Assembly: GCA_014706295.1 (NCBI GenBank)
Contig: JACSVZ010000009.1
Coordinates: forward strand, 37,203,768-37,267,767
Source: Lycocorax pyrrhopterus obiensis
Taxonomy: Eukaryota; Chordata; Aves; Passeriformes; Paradisaeidae
Reading direction: 5' to 3'
DNA length: 64,000 nt
Below, piece after piece: positions 12,225-24,441 of this stretch. The notes under the pieces are model-generated. The model saw only the letters and a list, made by a program, of their open reading frames with translations, did not search any database and had not been told where the DNA came from. Positions within the stretch are counted from its first letter, which is position 1, and each line of letters starts with the position of its first letter. Made by a program: the position numbers and the translations under genes.

Positions 12225-15070
12225 CAGCAGCTGCGAGGGGCAGCCCCAAAGACATCAGAGTGAAGCTGCTTCATGAGTGAAACCTCCTGAGGGAAGGGCT
12301 GGAGGAAGCTGGATACCAGGGAGGTGTCCAGGAGAGGAGCAGGGGAAGCTCAGGCCAGGCTGGGAGCAGAGCCCCTCCAGCAGCATCTGGGAGTTCCCAA
12401 GAGCAGGAGGAGTCTGCGGTGCCCAGCGGTCCCTCTGGGTGCTGCTGGTGCCCTGAACACCAACCCACAGAGTGGGATAATGGAAAAGGGAACAGGGAAC
12501 TGCTTCCCAGGTCAGGGATGATCACAGGGGCAGTTAGCACTGACAACAAACTCTTCTATATTTCATGAATGATCATCAACACTCGGGTCTGATGATCAAA
12601 CCAAACCGGACCCAGCGTTTTTTCTACCTGGAGGTTTTTTTTCCCCCATCTGTTTTAATTAACCTCCTTAGATATGAATTAACAGAATATTGCTGAAGGA
12701 AATATTTTTTTCTGTTTTGTTTTGTCAAACGAATGTTTAGTTCCAATGAACCCTTTCTGTTCTCTGGATTAAGTGTTAAATATTCCCAAGCCAAATATTT
12801 GGTGGGGAAAGATACACAACCCCCCCCATTCCAGCTGTCAATACAAGCACTCCTTTCGCCCAGAGTTAATGGAATTAATGTCACTTGTTCAGTCAAGGGG
12901 CATTGCAAAGCCTGGCTCTTATCTGTGACGTGCACAGATAAACAGATTTACACGGCAAGAGCTCCCATGGCACCTTGTCTTTCAAGGTCACAGGTTACGC
13001 TGCACAGGAGCCAATTCCAAGACACCCTCACAAATGTACCTAAGTCAAAGCTAACAGAACATATTGATCTATATATTCATGGAGCCTACAGACATGCCCA
13101 AAATATCAGTTGGGATAATTCTATTTTAAATTGCATTTAAATCCTGCCTGTTTTACCACACCTCTGTCTGCCAGGAAGCACATCAAGCAATCAAACCCTT
13201 CTTTTGTCTAAAGTTATCATCACTTCTTTTTCTAGAATTCAAATGAAAATCCAAGCAGAACAAAATTAAACCTAATACTCGTTCTGTTGGTTAAATTAGG
13301 CTGCATCTAAAGCACGAAACCACTTGTTCATGTATCTCATTTCTTCCTGAAATGAACAAAAGAAATTATTTCTTTCAGGGAGCAAGATCCTATTTGAAAT
13401 ATAAGTGTGCAACAGCACAACCACTGTCAGGCTCTGCTCTGCCTCAGAAACCCGTGGCCTTCCCTCAGTGAGCTGCTTACAAGACACAAAAAAATGAGAT
13501 TAACAAATAATTGGGACATAATGCCAGTAAGGCATCCTGGAAGGCTTTTCCATCGTTTCTATGATAATGAACACCTGCCTGTGGAGCTGTGTTTCTCCTG
13601 GACATTTCAACCAACTTCATTTCAAGCAACTTCAACCAACAGAATGGAAAAGAAACCAATTTTGTGGCCATCGTCATGGAGTGCCTTAGACCGAGAAGCT
13701 ACAACTCGATTTTCTAAACCAGTTTAAAAACTCTATTACGACGAATTTCCTTGTTAAAAATAAATAAATAACCCAGCATGTATAAGCTGAAGCCCTTTTA
13801 CAAGCTCTTAAAAACTGTGCTATGGGCTAGATCTTAGATTAATGTTTGTGATGCACGCTGAAAACCTGTAAAGCATTTATGTAATTGCTGAGCATTATTA
13901 TTTTTATTACTGCAACAGATGGAACCAATCCATCTCCGTAGATAATATCTCATAAATGATTCATTATTATTCCTTTAACCTAAAGTCTTTTATATTTTGC
14001 AGATCCATGAGAAATAACTGTTAGGAGGCTCCATGCATAAAATAGTACATAAACTACATAATGTCTTGCAAATGTAGTAGCCTCGCTGATATTCAGGCTT
14101 TTTAATGTTCACATGGCTGCTGTTCCTCTCACAATCTGCTGCTCCTCCTCATTTTCCAGCACTGCTTTTCAGACGATGGAAAATATCACTGCAAACCAGG
14201 GCTAAGTGGCAAATAAGGACCAGAAAAACACAAATATCTGCCCAAAATGCACAAAAGAAGTTTCTAATGTGGCACTCCTGGCTTTGATTGCTGGAGGACC
14301 AGAGTTCTGTGATCACACTGCCCATCCTCCCTCGGCCCAAGAACTTTTGGACCAATTTTAATCCAATCACAGAGCCAGGTAGACATCTCCCAGATATCAT
14401 TTCCTATCAGCCTAATGAAAACTGATGGCTGGAGAAGGACACAAATCGGTGCTGTCACTGGGAAAAAGGCTTAAATGGGAGCTCAGCAGTCTCCCCCAGG
14501 CCAGGGCTGCCTCTGGCCACGCAGACACTCTCAGACAGAGCAGATGCCATCTCCTGCCCACCCCAGAGCTGACAGGCAGGCCACTGGTGATGCTCTGAAT
14601 GGGGAAAAGCTTGTCTAAAAATGTATCGAAGCTTGGCACAAGCAAAATAATCACAATGATATCGGTGACTGATGAACTCAGCATTTTAAATGTGAAAAAA
14701 GCTGATTTACACACCAAAACAGGCATTTCTTGGGTTGTCAGAAGAAAACACAGCGAGAGAAGCTAAACCCACCACTAAGTTATTTTTTTGACACTGACCT
14801 TGGAAGAATCAATGGCCAAAACAATTCCCAGAGCCCAATCTGAAGCACTGGGCCAAATAATCAGTGGGATGGTTTGGGTTACTCCACCTGCTCATTCCAC
14901 ACAGGATAATTCACCAGTGTAATGGGAAAAGCTCATTGCAAGTGATGAGCCCTGGTGTGATTTCTGAAATATTTATGGGGTTTACCAACAAAAAAATAAA
15001 TGTTCTCCATGTAATACAGATATTTTGGATGGGAACTAAAGATTATTCTGCTTACATTAGCCCCATGAAA
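12225..15070. other. Single-copy non-coding DNA
   Basis: GC-rich just after the CR1, then AT-rich from 12.6 kb. Positions 13800-14100 are very AT-rich with TAATTG and ATTA cores and no repeat signature, which fits either a conserved non-coding element or ordinary intron. Frames of up to 135 codons (12733-13140, +) are unrecognised and of chance length. Confidence 0.45.
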
Positions 15071-15121
15071 GGTCCTGATCTTGGAGATCTTTTCCAACCT
15101 AAACACATCCATGATTCTACA
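15071..15121 (+). mobile_element. Old CR1 3'-terminal fragment, sense
   Basis: About 50 bp reading 'gatcttggagatcttttcca' then 'acctaaacacatccatgatt'. Its divergence and shortness suggest an old copy. Confidence 0.65.
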
Positions 15122-16643
15122 GGCCAGCTCTTCCCAGCTCCTTGGCTCAATCCATGACTAAAAGCCACAGCACCAGGAGTTTCCACAGGTACCTGCTCCT
15201 CTACCTGTTCATTCTTCCCACCTTCACTAAGAGAAGGGAAATAATTTTCAATTCTATTCAACTGCCAACCTTTAAAACCTCCTGCTCCACCCACTTGGCA
15301 CAGAGGAGTTTTATTCATCATTAACACGTATTTACTTTAGCTGGAAAGATGAATTTGGGGGCTGAAACAGTGGAACTTTGCCACCAGGCACTTTGACATT
15401 GGCTGTCTTTTAAAAATGTTATCAGGAGTTCCTATTTCCCTTGGAAACCACATGAAAGCATCTCTTGAACGAGTGGAGCTATCTTTGACTTGAAAAGTAC
15501 TATGTGATCCCAGCCATTCCACTTCCAACCAGTCTCCAGCCCATTCTGACTCACAAAAAATAGTGAGCTGCCTTGAAAGCTCGCCTTTAAAAATCTAAAT
15601 TCATCTCCAATTTTCATGAAAATTCATGCAAAAACACAGTTTTCAATCCCCCAAAAAAGGAAAGTCAAATGTAGAATAATGTGTTTTCTAAGCAGCTTCA
15701 AATTCCTCGTTGGAATGGGGGAGTGTGGAGCCAGAACATCCTTTGGTCAAAGAGCTGCCAGTCTTGGGATGGCAATGCCCTCCTAAAAGTCCTTCCCAAA
15801 GAGGAACCCTACAGAGTCCAGGGTTGAGGGATCCCAGTAAAAAGCCAATCCTCAAATCCTCCATCTCTGGTTGAGCTGTTCAATATCCCACCAGAAGGAC
15901 TGGCATTTATAAACTGACCTTTCCGAAATAATTCCTTTCCCATTCCTCTTGTCACAGAAGAGACGAATTCCCCGTAAACCCAGCCCCAGATTTGTTCCTT
16001 TTTTTGTGAATACCTCAGTTAGACACCACGAGCACCATTTCACTCCAGACCCTTAAATGAAACGACTCTGCTGTGAGCAGGAGAACAAAATTTCCTCTAA
16101 TTCCAGAAAATCCCTCTCATGCACGGAAGTTTAAAAAAATCCCTCACAACTGGTACCAGCTGACTTTGAAACGTGGGTTTGGTGAGTTATCAAAGCAAGC
16201 CCTGCCTAGGAGAACAATGTGCCAGCAGAACTCCGCTTTTCCCACGTGTTTTCCGTGTTTTCCTTGTGCTCAGCTGTTCCTGCGAAGGCTCCAGCGGCTC
16301 CGTTACCACTCTGGCCCCTGAGTGTGCACATTTAAACTCTGTGACTTAGTTAATTCTTTTGCTTTAACGTGAGGGGTTTTAAATACAACTCCCAGCTGTT
16401 CAACAGAACGAGGTTTCATTTGCAAACTTCTAACGAGCACGAGGGCCGAGAGAAGAGAAAAACCCCAGCTTCAAAAAACACATTATTTTACAGCAAAGGA
16501 GAGAACAGCGAGCACTCATCTGAGGTGATTGGTTAGGATGACAGCTCTGCAGTGAAATATATTTTCATTTCAGGAGCCCCACAGCTATTTTGAATTTAAT
16601 TGCATGGAAGACCACCAGGATTTCTTTCTCAAACACAAACCCA
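15122..16643. other. Single-copy non-coding DNA
   Basis: No repeat family or supportable exon. All frames are short. Confidence 0.4.
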
Positions 16644-16740
16644 AAGCCTATCACCAAAGAAACAACTATTACGTGCAGGAAACCAATCTTTCTGAAGCCT
16701 ACCACCAAAGAAACAATTATTACGTGCAGGAAACCAATCT
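16644..16740. repeat. 51-bp tandem duplication
   Basis: Two adjacent copies with landmarks 'agcctatcaccaaagaaaca' (16645) and 'agcctaccaccaaagaaaca' (16696). Both contain 'attacgtgcaggaaaccaat'. They differ at few positions. Confidence 0.92.
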
Positions 16741-17014
16741 GAGATGTTGAAATGGTTTAAAAGGAACCAAAAAGGGGCAAAAAAATGACGGGAAGTGTGA
16801 CTTTCAAGCATGCACCAAACTGGGGTTTGGTGCTTTGGTAAAAGGAGAAGTTTTAAATTAATTTATTAGCAGGGAGAGAGCTGTGCAGGAATAATGTCCC
16901 CACATGATCAGGGAGAGGTGGAACACTGAAAAAAGAGTTCATCCCTTCTTTTGTATCACTCAGGAGCAGAAATGAGACTTAAAACACCTCTGAAGGTGCC
17001 CAGCATTGTCTTAC
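16741..17014. other. Non-coding DNA beside the exon candidate
   Basis: If the neighbouring minus-strand exon is real, this is the start of its downstream intron. No other feature seen. Confidence 0.35.
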
Positions 17015-17071
17015 CTTGCTGGAGATGGGCTCAGGGACGTGGAGGTTGCCAGGTTCAGAGAAACTTTGCAG
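17015..17071 (-). CDS. Candidate 57-bp coding exon of an unidentified gene
   Basis: On the minus strand a long pyrimidine tract ending 'tttctctctctcttggcag' is followed by 57 bp and then a donor, AAG|GTAAGA, that fits the vertebrate consensus almost fully. The exon is 19 codons (divisible by three) and open in two frames. The in-phase frame reads LQSFSEPGNLHVPEPISSK. The match of both splice sites is the best I found in the window. I do not recognise the peptide. Small symmetric exons like this are typical of alternatively spliced microexons in long-intron genes, but a chance pairing of splice signals remains possible. No second minus-strand exon of equal quality was found to confirm it. Confidence 0.38.
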
Positions 17072-20000
17072 CTGCCAAGAGAGAGAGAAAGATAGGAATT
17101 ACATTTTCCAGGTAAACTGGGGCATGTTTTGAAACAGAATAATGTCAAAAAGACATGAGATTGTAAATTAATTGTGCAACGTTTAACGCAGAAAATGCTC
17201 TCCCTGCCTGGTCACGTTACAGGACGCTGAATATTTGATAATTTGGGAGCAGGGAATGGCTGGAGAAATGGGAAAGAGTGGGATAAAGGCAGGTAATGAA
17301 GGGTGGGTCTGTAGATAACCCACTCCGGAGAAAACGTGTGAAATTAGAATTGCTGAACTAGGGGGAAGGAAACACAAGTTACTAAATTGTGCTACTCTGA
17401 CACTTCCCATTCTCAGAGAGCACATGAATCACGGAGAAGGCTGAATATTTGTCACAGCTGTGATTTCAGCATCAAAAAGAAATAATTTTAGCTCAGATTT
17501 GAGGGGAGTTTCCAGAAAATTTGTCAGTTCAGCCAACCGGATCCTAAACTTCTCCATGATCTTCTGCAAGGGGAGATTTCTTTGGGGTTGGACCCTCAAA
17601 GGAACTCCTGAAACCACCATGGTGACCAAACGTGGTCAAGGGCCTTGGTGGCTTCGTGGACCACCCTGAGATGTCACAAGCTGCGTTTTGACAGCTTTGG
17701 GTGCTTTTCAACTGATGTGTGAGCCGAATATTTTTGATTTCAAAGACGAAGAACCGTCAGCAATACAAAAATATCAAAATGCTGAACCACAGCTTTTGGG
17801 TTTTGATGATAAAAAATGATGCCCTTAAGTTTTCTGCTCTCCAAAGCAGTGGGGTTTTATTCTTGGCAGTGACAAAACTCCAGTTCCACCCGCAGTCCTG
17901 ACTCACTGGGAGTGTTTGGGAGGGGAAGTGGCCTAGCTCCATGAGCCTGCACTAGGAGCTATAGCTGGCAGCAAAAAGGAATGGTTTATATTCCAAAAAA
18001 AAAAAAAATAGGATTCTGGAGTAAACAAACTATTTTCAAGTTCAGATTGGATTTTATAGCAGAGCAGAGGAGATATGAAACTTGGAAAGTATTTAAAAGC
18101 TCAAAGCAAAATATTTTCCGTGAAACAAAATGTTGCACTCAATGCTAAGTTAATAGCTTCTGCTGGAAAAAAAATGCCAACAATTCTGATTTTATTTTTC
18201 AAAGTGAATTTCTGTATATAGTTCTTACAAATCCTGCCAAACACAGGCACACACACACGAGTATCTCCAAATTTTAACCCCCATGAGTCCAGGCTCTCTT
18301 CCCACACTTATTTGAGCCATGAGCTGCTGCAGACACTTGCATTTGCCCAGATTCCTGCTACCACCCAAAACTGAAAAATGGCTTTAAATCGCTCTAAAAT
18401 GTCAAGAAGGCGATTTTTGATGAGGGTTGAACCAACCCAAGGTGAGCTGCAGTGGAAAGGAGGTGTCCTGCTGGCTCTCTGCTTTGCTGTGCTGCCCACA
18501 CTCCACTTCTCCTCTCCTACCTTTGGCATCTGCCTCGCTTGGTGGTGAATCAGTGCGGCAAACGAGGCAGCAAAGAACCAACTCTCCAGAAAACAGAGAC
18601 TTGTTTGCAGCCGGCTGAGCTCCCTGAATCAGCTCCTCACAGGGCAAACGAGCTCTGGTATCACATGGTTTGGGGGGCAGGAGGAAAAATGGTGATTCCG
18701 GGATATCTATGCAATGTTTTTACATCAGCTGAGTTTGGAGTTGTCTTATCTCTAACTTAAGGCCTTACAGCACCCCTCTGTTTCAGATCTCTCCTGTCAG
18801 GTACAAATAATCTGGTTTTATGCCCACTGAGAGAAGGAAAAAATCCCCAAACCTACCCACAATTTGAAAATTTCTCAAAAGCAATTACAAGGCAATTCAT
18901 GCAGTTGTTGTTTCTGAACCATAAAGGAGGCTAAGACTGTTCTCAAATGTATTTTTTGCAATGGCTCACAGGGTTTTTTTCTCCATGAACCTTTATTATT
19001 GGAGCTTCCCTTCTCAGGCCCTGTGCACTCAGTGTTTCATGGATGAAGCCTCGGATATTTGCTGCAGGCTCGTGCTCCAGCCCCACTGGAGGCTCAGCTG
19101 GCAGTGCAAGACACCCCCAGCTCTCACTCCCAGAGCAAACTGCTCAGAGAACAGGATTAAAACTCCTAATATCCCCCAGGATGACTCTCAGGCACATCCT
19201 TGGGGATTGATCCGTCAGCTGCTTCACAGCTTGTGTTTAGCAAATACATTTTTTCCTGTGGAAATCCTGCCTAACAGGTTAAAAGGGGATTTTCCTTGTT
19301 TTTCACTCTATAACCCACAGCAAAAACCGAAGTGTGACGGCAGAAATAGCTAAAGCTGACCTGAGACCCCCCCAGTCCTCCTTTTCATCTCCGGCTGCAT
19401 CCCCAGCACCTTCCCTGAGGCACGGAGAACTCGGGATCAGACCAAGAGCTCGGCTTTGGAAAGCTCAGCCTGAAGGACTGAAGGAAAATCCCTGCTCAGC
19501 CTCATCCCTGAGCTGATCCACTGGATCCCCGACCCCATCCCAGGGGAGGTGTGGGAGTGTGGGAGGAGGTGGGAGGACAGGTCTGGCCCCTTCCACACTT
19601 TCTGGAGCTGCAGGGAAGAGCTGGTCCGAGACAAGAACATTCACAGGAAACCTTCCGCCTAAAATAGGCGTTGTTCTTCTACACCTCCCACTGAACAGTG
19701 GGTACAAGCCAGGAATACAGACTTTGGAAGCGGATTCCGAAGAGCTCTGAGGAATGCATCAAGAAGTCCATATGGTTTTGCCAAATCAAGTGTGCAGAAC
19801 TGGGTAAATTTAGCCGAGCGCTGAGGAGCTAAAATTTGTCTTGTTTGACCCAAGTGGAAGGAACAGAGTCATGAGGCTCTTAGACACAAATCCATCTGAC
19901 TGAATCAGCTCGGGGAGGGCAAAAATTGATGAGTAACACATTATTTCATGTGTGGAAACAAAGGGACACCTCGGCTCCCAGAGGAGTGCCGAGGAACAGG

Positions 20001-20236
20001 AAAGCACTCCCCAGACAGGTCTAAATAATGCGACTTTCTCCAACAAATTTAGGTGGTGAAATTCCGAGTGACAAGCGCTTGGCGCTCCGACAGCTGGGCC
20101 CACGGCTCCAAGTTTTCCTCCTGTAGTTCCAAAGAGTGAAAGCTTTGTTTGAAATGAAGGTGGAAATTCTTACAATGAGACAGGAGGTGAAAGCTCTGAG
20201 GAGAGTGACGCGTTGTTCATTGTAAAAATCGCCGGT
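17072..20236. other. Single-copy non-coding DNA
   Basis: About 3.2 kb free of recognised mobile elements. It contains a GA-rich tract next to the exon candidate (17076-17092), a poly-A run at about 17995-18008 and a short CA run near 18250. Frames of up to 130 codons (18961-19353, +) are unrecognised. Confidence 0.45.
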
Positions 20237-20269
20237 GTTAAAACCTAAGTTAAAAAGTTAAAACCTAAG
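20237..20269. repeat. Short direct repeat, 13 bp, spacing 20
   Basis: 'gttaaaacctaag' occurs at 20237 and 20257 with 'ttaaaaa' between. Too short to assign a function. Confidence 0.8.
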
Positions 20270-20547
20270 GCATCATTCCGGAGAGCGAGGTGCCAAGTAA
20301 ATAAGGAAAGGCTTCCCAAGCCTCCCGACACCACCCTGTTTCCATCTGCACTGGGGTAGCTCAGCCTGGCACTGTTCATGCCATGCCCCTGGAGCACCCT
20401 TTGAATTTCCCTGTCACATCCAAAGACCTCTCTGGAGCCTCTGGAAGCCGTGCTCAAGGTCAGGCTCAATTCCACACAGTTCCAGTGGCCGAACTGTCCC
20501 ATGCATAAACTTGTAGGAGTAAATCTTGACTATGAGCTTCTTCCTCA

Positions 20548-20999
20548 CCTCAAATCCTGGGCTCAGCTTTAGGCCTCTTATGACAAGAAGGACACTGAGG
20601 GGCTGGAGCGTGTCCAGGGAAGGGAACGGAGCTGGGAAGGGGCAGGAGAATTCCTGAGGGAGCTAGGAAAGGGGCTTGGGGGGGCCTTGTGGCTCTGCAC
20701 AACTCCCTGACAGGAGGGGGCAGCCAGGGGGGATTTGGGATCTGCTCCCAGGGAACAGGGACAGGAGGAGAGGGAACGGCCTCAGGCTGGGCCAGGGCAG
20801 GCTCAGGGTGGACATGAGGGGAAATTCCTTCATGGAAAGGGCTGTCCAGCCCTGGCACAGCTGCCCTGGAGGGATTTCAAAGCCCTGTGGATGTGGCACC
20901 TGGGGACATGGGGCAGGGGTGGCCTTGGCAGTGCTGGGAATGGTTGGATTTGATGATCTTTGAGGGCTTTTCCAACCCTTACGATTCTCTGATTCTGTG
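20548..20999 (+). mobile_element. CR1 LINE 3' region, sense, about 450 bp
   Basis: It begins 'caaatcctgggctcagcttt', continues with 'gacaagaaggacactgaggg' and 'gctgtccagccctggcacag', and ends 'gggcttttccaacccttacg' plus 'attctctgattctg'. It belongs to a different CR1 subfamily from the 'atccctggaagtgtccaagg' copies and keeps a complete 3' terminus. Frames inside are short and broken. Confidence 0.93.
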
Positions 21000-22373
21000 G
21001 TTTCTGAACACCTCCTCCCTCCCTCCTCATCTGCCCTCTGTGATCAGAGGCTTCAGCAATAACTCCCTGAATTCCCCCAGAGAAAGAGGAGGATTAGGAT
21101 CCTACCAAAATCCCCATTTCTGGCACTGTTGCCGTGTCAAAAGAGTGGAGAATAATCAAACACCACACAGAACAAAGTCCCCAAATTGACACGGCAAGAA
21201 AAAGTGCAACTAGAAAAGGAAGGGCACGTTAAGCACCAATAATAATTTCAATATAAGGTAATTATTTATAAAGCTGAATACAAAACAGTGAAGGGCAACG
21301 TTTGTGTAATGAGAAATACAGGTGTGAACACATCTACACGAAAGAAACACAAGAAAGTCCTTTGTGATTGAACTTGTAGAGTTATCTAGAAAAAAATTAA
21401 AGATTTAAAGCTCATTTTTGGTCACACTAAGGCAGCCCTTTCAATACACACAGGAATGTAGGAGCCTGGTGGATGGAACACCCAAAATGCTGTTCTGAGA
21501 ACAGTGAAATCCCAGAACCCAGGAGCTGCAGGTCACTGGCACTGAACAAAAAGGTAGATTTCCCATCCAAACCTGCACTTTTACAAATCCTCATATATTA
21601 AAAAACATGTTTATGCTGTTCAAAAATATCAGCCCATGGTTCTACAACTCTCACCATCCTCTCTTCTCCCTTGAACCTTTAATTAAGTCTCCACTCTGCT
21701 TCCAGGCAGCAGCAGCAGCCTAATGGCTTCAGAATATTTCCTTACAAACTTCAAAACACCCAGGCTCACTGTGAGCTGCAGGCTTTGAACATGAGCTGCT
21801 TAAATAATCCCTTTTATTTTTATTTATTCTTGAAAATATCAGATTCTAATCCTCTCTAACCAATGCAATAGAAAAAAAAAAAAAAGCATAGCTCTTTGGA
21901 ATATTTTCCCTTTTTTGCCAGTTTTGTGATGAATCCATGTGTAACTGTGCAGGATTTCTCACATGAAAAGTGTTCACAGGTGCAAAAAAAAAAGTATAAA
22001 AATGGTTTTCATCAGCAGATCTTAAAGAACTTTTACAAAGCACTGTTTCTGACAGATGGGGAACCTGAGACTCCGGCAGGAACTTCCCTAAGTCACCCAA
22101 CAAGGTATTGCAAGTTGGGTTTCTGCTGTGGGAGCACTTTGCTCTCGTGGCTCTTTAGGACTACCCGGAATAAACTGTGTGAAACCTTCAGGAATGGTTT
22201 TATGGATCACACTGGGAGTTTTCTTCGACAGGAGGGGAACACACCCTCAAAAACGGCTCCTTGGGAGGCTGAGGGGAGGAGAGAGGCCAAGTCCAGAGCC
22301 TGGGGTAGTGTGAAAACAAATCTGCCACCATGAGTTTTAAATTGTGTGTTTTGCACAATAAAACATTGAATTC
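21000..22373. other. Single-copy non-coding DNA
   Basis: About 1.4 kb, AT-rich between 21.2 and 22.0 kb, with poly-A runs near 21870 and 21985. A frame of 145 codons (21896-22333, +) has no recognisable similarity. Confidence 0.4.
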
Positions 22374-22512
22374 CACACTGGCTTGGGGTGGAAGGACCTT
22401 AAAGCTCATCCCATTCCACCCCTGCCAGGGGCAGGGACACCTTCCACTATCCCAGGGTGCTCCAAGCCCCGTCCAACCTGGCCTTGGCCACTTCCAGGGA
22501 TGTGGTGGCCAT
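22374..22512 (-). mobile_element. CR1 LINE 3' end, antisense
   Basis: Positions 22374-22512 include 'ggaaggaccttaaagctcat', 'caggggcagggacaccttcc' and 'tccaacctggccttggccac'. The terminal ATTCT repeats are lost or diverged, and the left edge abuts 'aacattgaattccacactgg'. Confidence 0.92.
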
Positions 22513-24116
22513 GGACAGACACCTGAATGCAAAACCAGAATTTCTACAGCTGGAGGGATTGTCCTGTATTTTGCTGCTTAACAAAAATGCAGCAGAAGAA
22601 GTGAGCTTGGTCCTTCGCATCACCACAAGCAAACATGGCCTTCCAGTTTTGAGGTAAACTGGGTTTTGAGCAGCTGAAGATGAACGCATAAATCTGTATT
22701 TTTGTTTGCTGTTGTAGAACACTTATGGCAGTTTTCTAAAAACCTCCACTTATCCTGCCTGCAGTGCCGTGCTCCCCTCAGATTCCCCTGATGGATTAAT
22801 AGAGCAGAGCCTGCTGTGAATGCAAGACACATTTCCTCACAGATTTGTTTGAAATATAAACTGGGGGCTTAGTTTGCTAAACATTTGTTTTCTTCCCATT
22901 TCGATATTTGGAAGGAAAATAGATAGCTCATAATTAGTCAAACATTCACTGGAGAATGAAATAACCACCGGTCCCTTTAATCTGTTGTTCAGAATTCTGC
23001 AGGATCTGGAGCTCTATAAATAAATCCCTGCTTGCTCTTTTATATTTGTACCAGTGGCAAGAAATCCTTGACTCTGACTCGCTAACAAAGACTTCAGCAC
23101 TGTTTTCTGAGGTGTGAACCAACAAGGAAAGTTATTATTTTTTATGACTTGCCCGTTTAAACAAGAGGAGGCAAAGTCTGAGACGTTCAGGTTTGTGACA
23201 TCAAAGGAAGCGCTGCTCCTTGGCAGATATTTAATGAGGGATCCCAACCACGCGTGGAAAACACGGAGCTGTGAACATTGGCCAGCATTTCTCGGTGGTC
23301 TGAGGTCACAGTTTGGTATTTCAAAGGCTGGGAGCGAGGAGCTTGCCAGCTGCACGTGTCTCCTGGCCTGGAAGGGAGCTCTGACAGCTCTGCAAGTGGC
23401 AACTCCAACGTCCTGCCCACCTCGGCTCCCAGGAGAACCAGGAACATTCGCAGCGGGATTTCAGATGGGGATAACCCAACCCTTCCAGGCTGAGCACACA
23501 CAGCACTCAGCTGCACGGTTCTTTTTATATATCTTAGTGGGATTTGTCCAGCTGGAAGTGTGCAGGAATTACATGGCAGCTCCCAGCAGTTGCTAATTTG
23601 CAGCAGTGAAAATGAAAGGTTTGAAATAATTGTCCACTTTCCTCTAACACAAACCAATTCCCACTATTCAGATGTTTTCAGAGTCCCAGGGACAGGCTGG
23701 AGAGCAACACTTCAAAATTGCTCTTCCAGCAAAGGGAAATTATTTTAATAAAATTTAGGGAACAATTGTGAGTTCAACAGAATAATCTTCTGCTCAAGAT
23801 CTACTTGAACACCTGAGATGGAGAATAAATATTGAACCAACAGATCTGGGAACTGACTTGCTGGCACTTCATGTTTTGGAGGATGGGAGAACTTGATGCT
23901 GCTCAGCTTCCAGTTCTGTCCTCGATTCAAACACTGAAAACTGAAGCAAAATTCTTGAAGTCTAATGCAGTAGAATTTTTTTAGCTCCTATCAAGTTTGG
24001 AATTTCTGGGTGCCCGGCCAGGGTAATGCTGTGGTGAGGGCCACGGGATTCCTGTGTTACACAAACACTGCAGGGCAGGAGGGAGGGGTGGGAGCTTAGG
24101 CTGACCTAACTCAGTT
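22513..24116. other. Single-copy non-coding DNA
   Basis: 1.6 kb with no identified repeat. Overlapping frames of 160 (+) and 156 (-) codons near 23.1-23.7 kb are unrecognised and mutually antisense, so at most one could be real. Confidence 0.4.
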
Positions 24117-24441
24117 ATCACAGAGTCCCAGAATGGTTTGGGTTGGAAGAAACCTCCAAGACCATACCAATCCACCCCCTGCCATGGGTTGTTCCAAAGT
24201 TGCTATCCCAGGCTGCTCCAAGCCCCAGTGTCCAGCCTGGCCTTGGACACTTCCAGGGATCCAGGGGCAGCCACAGCTGCTCTGGGCACCCTGTGCCAGG
24301 GCCTGCCCACCCTCCCAGGCAAGGATTTCTTACCAATATCTAATTAAAGTCTCTTTCTTAGTTTAAAACCATTCCTCCTTGTCCTATCACTACCTGGCCA
24401 TGTAAAAAGCCACTCTCCTCTGTTTTATAAGTCCCTTTTCA
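24117..24441 (-). mobile_element. CR1 LINE 3' region, antisense, about 325 bp
   Basis: Starts 'cacagagtcccagaatggtt', then 'gccatgggttgttccaaagt' where other copies read 'gccatgggcagggacacctt', a local change. It extends inward through 'ctgtgccagggcctgcccac' to 'ccttgtcctatcactacctg'. Confidence 0.94.

Noticed and set aside
11702..12274. 166- and 157-codon frames on both strands
   Set aside because: They lie mostly in a GC-rich CR1 fragment, and neither shows reverse-transcriptase motifs.
14862..14905. 'ggatggtttgggttactcca', resembling an antisense CR1 terminus
   Set aside because: The similarity stops after about 15 bp and the following CR1 blocks are absent.
17990..18009. Poly-A run as the tail of a retrocopy
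   Set aside because: No gene-like sequence or target-site duplication upstream could be recognised.
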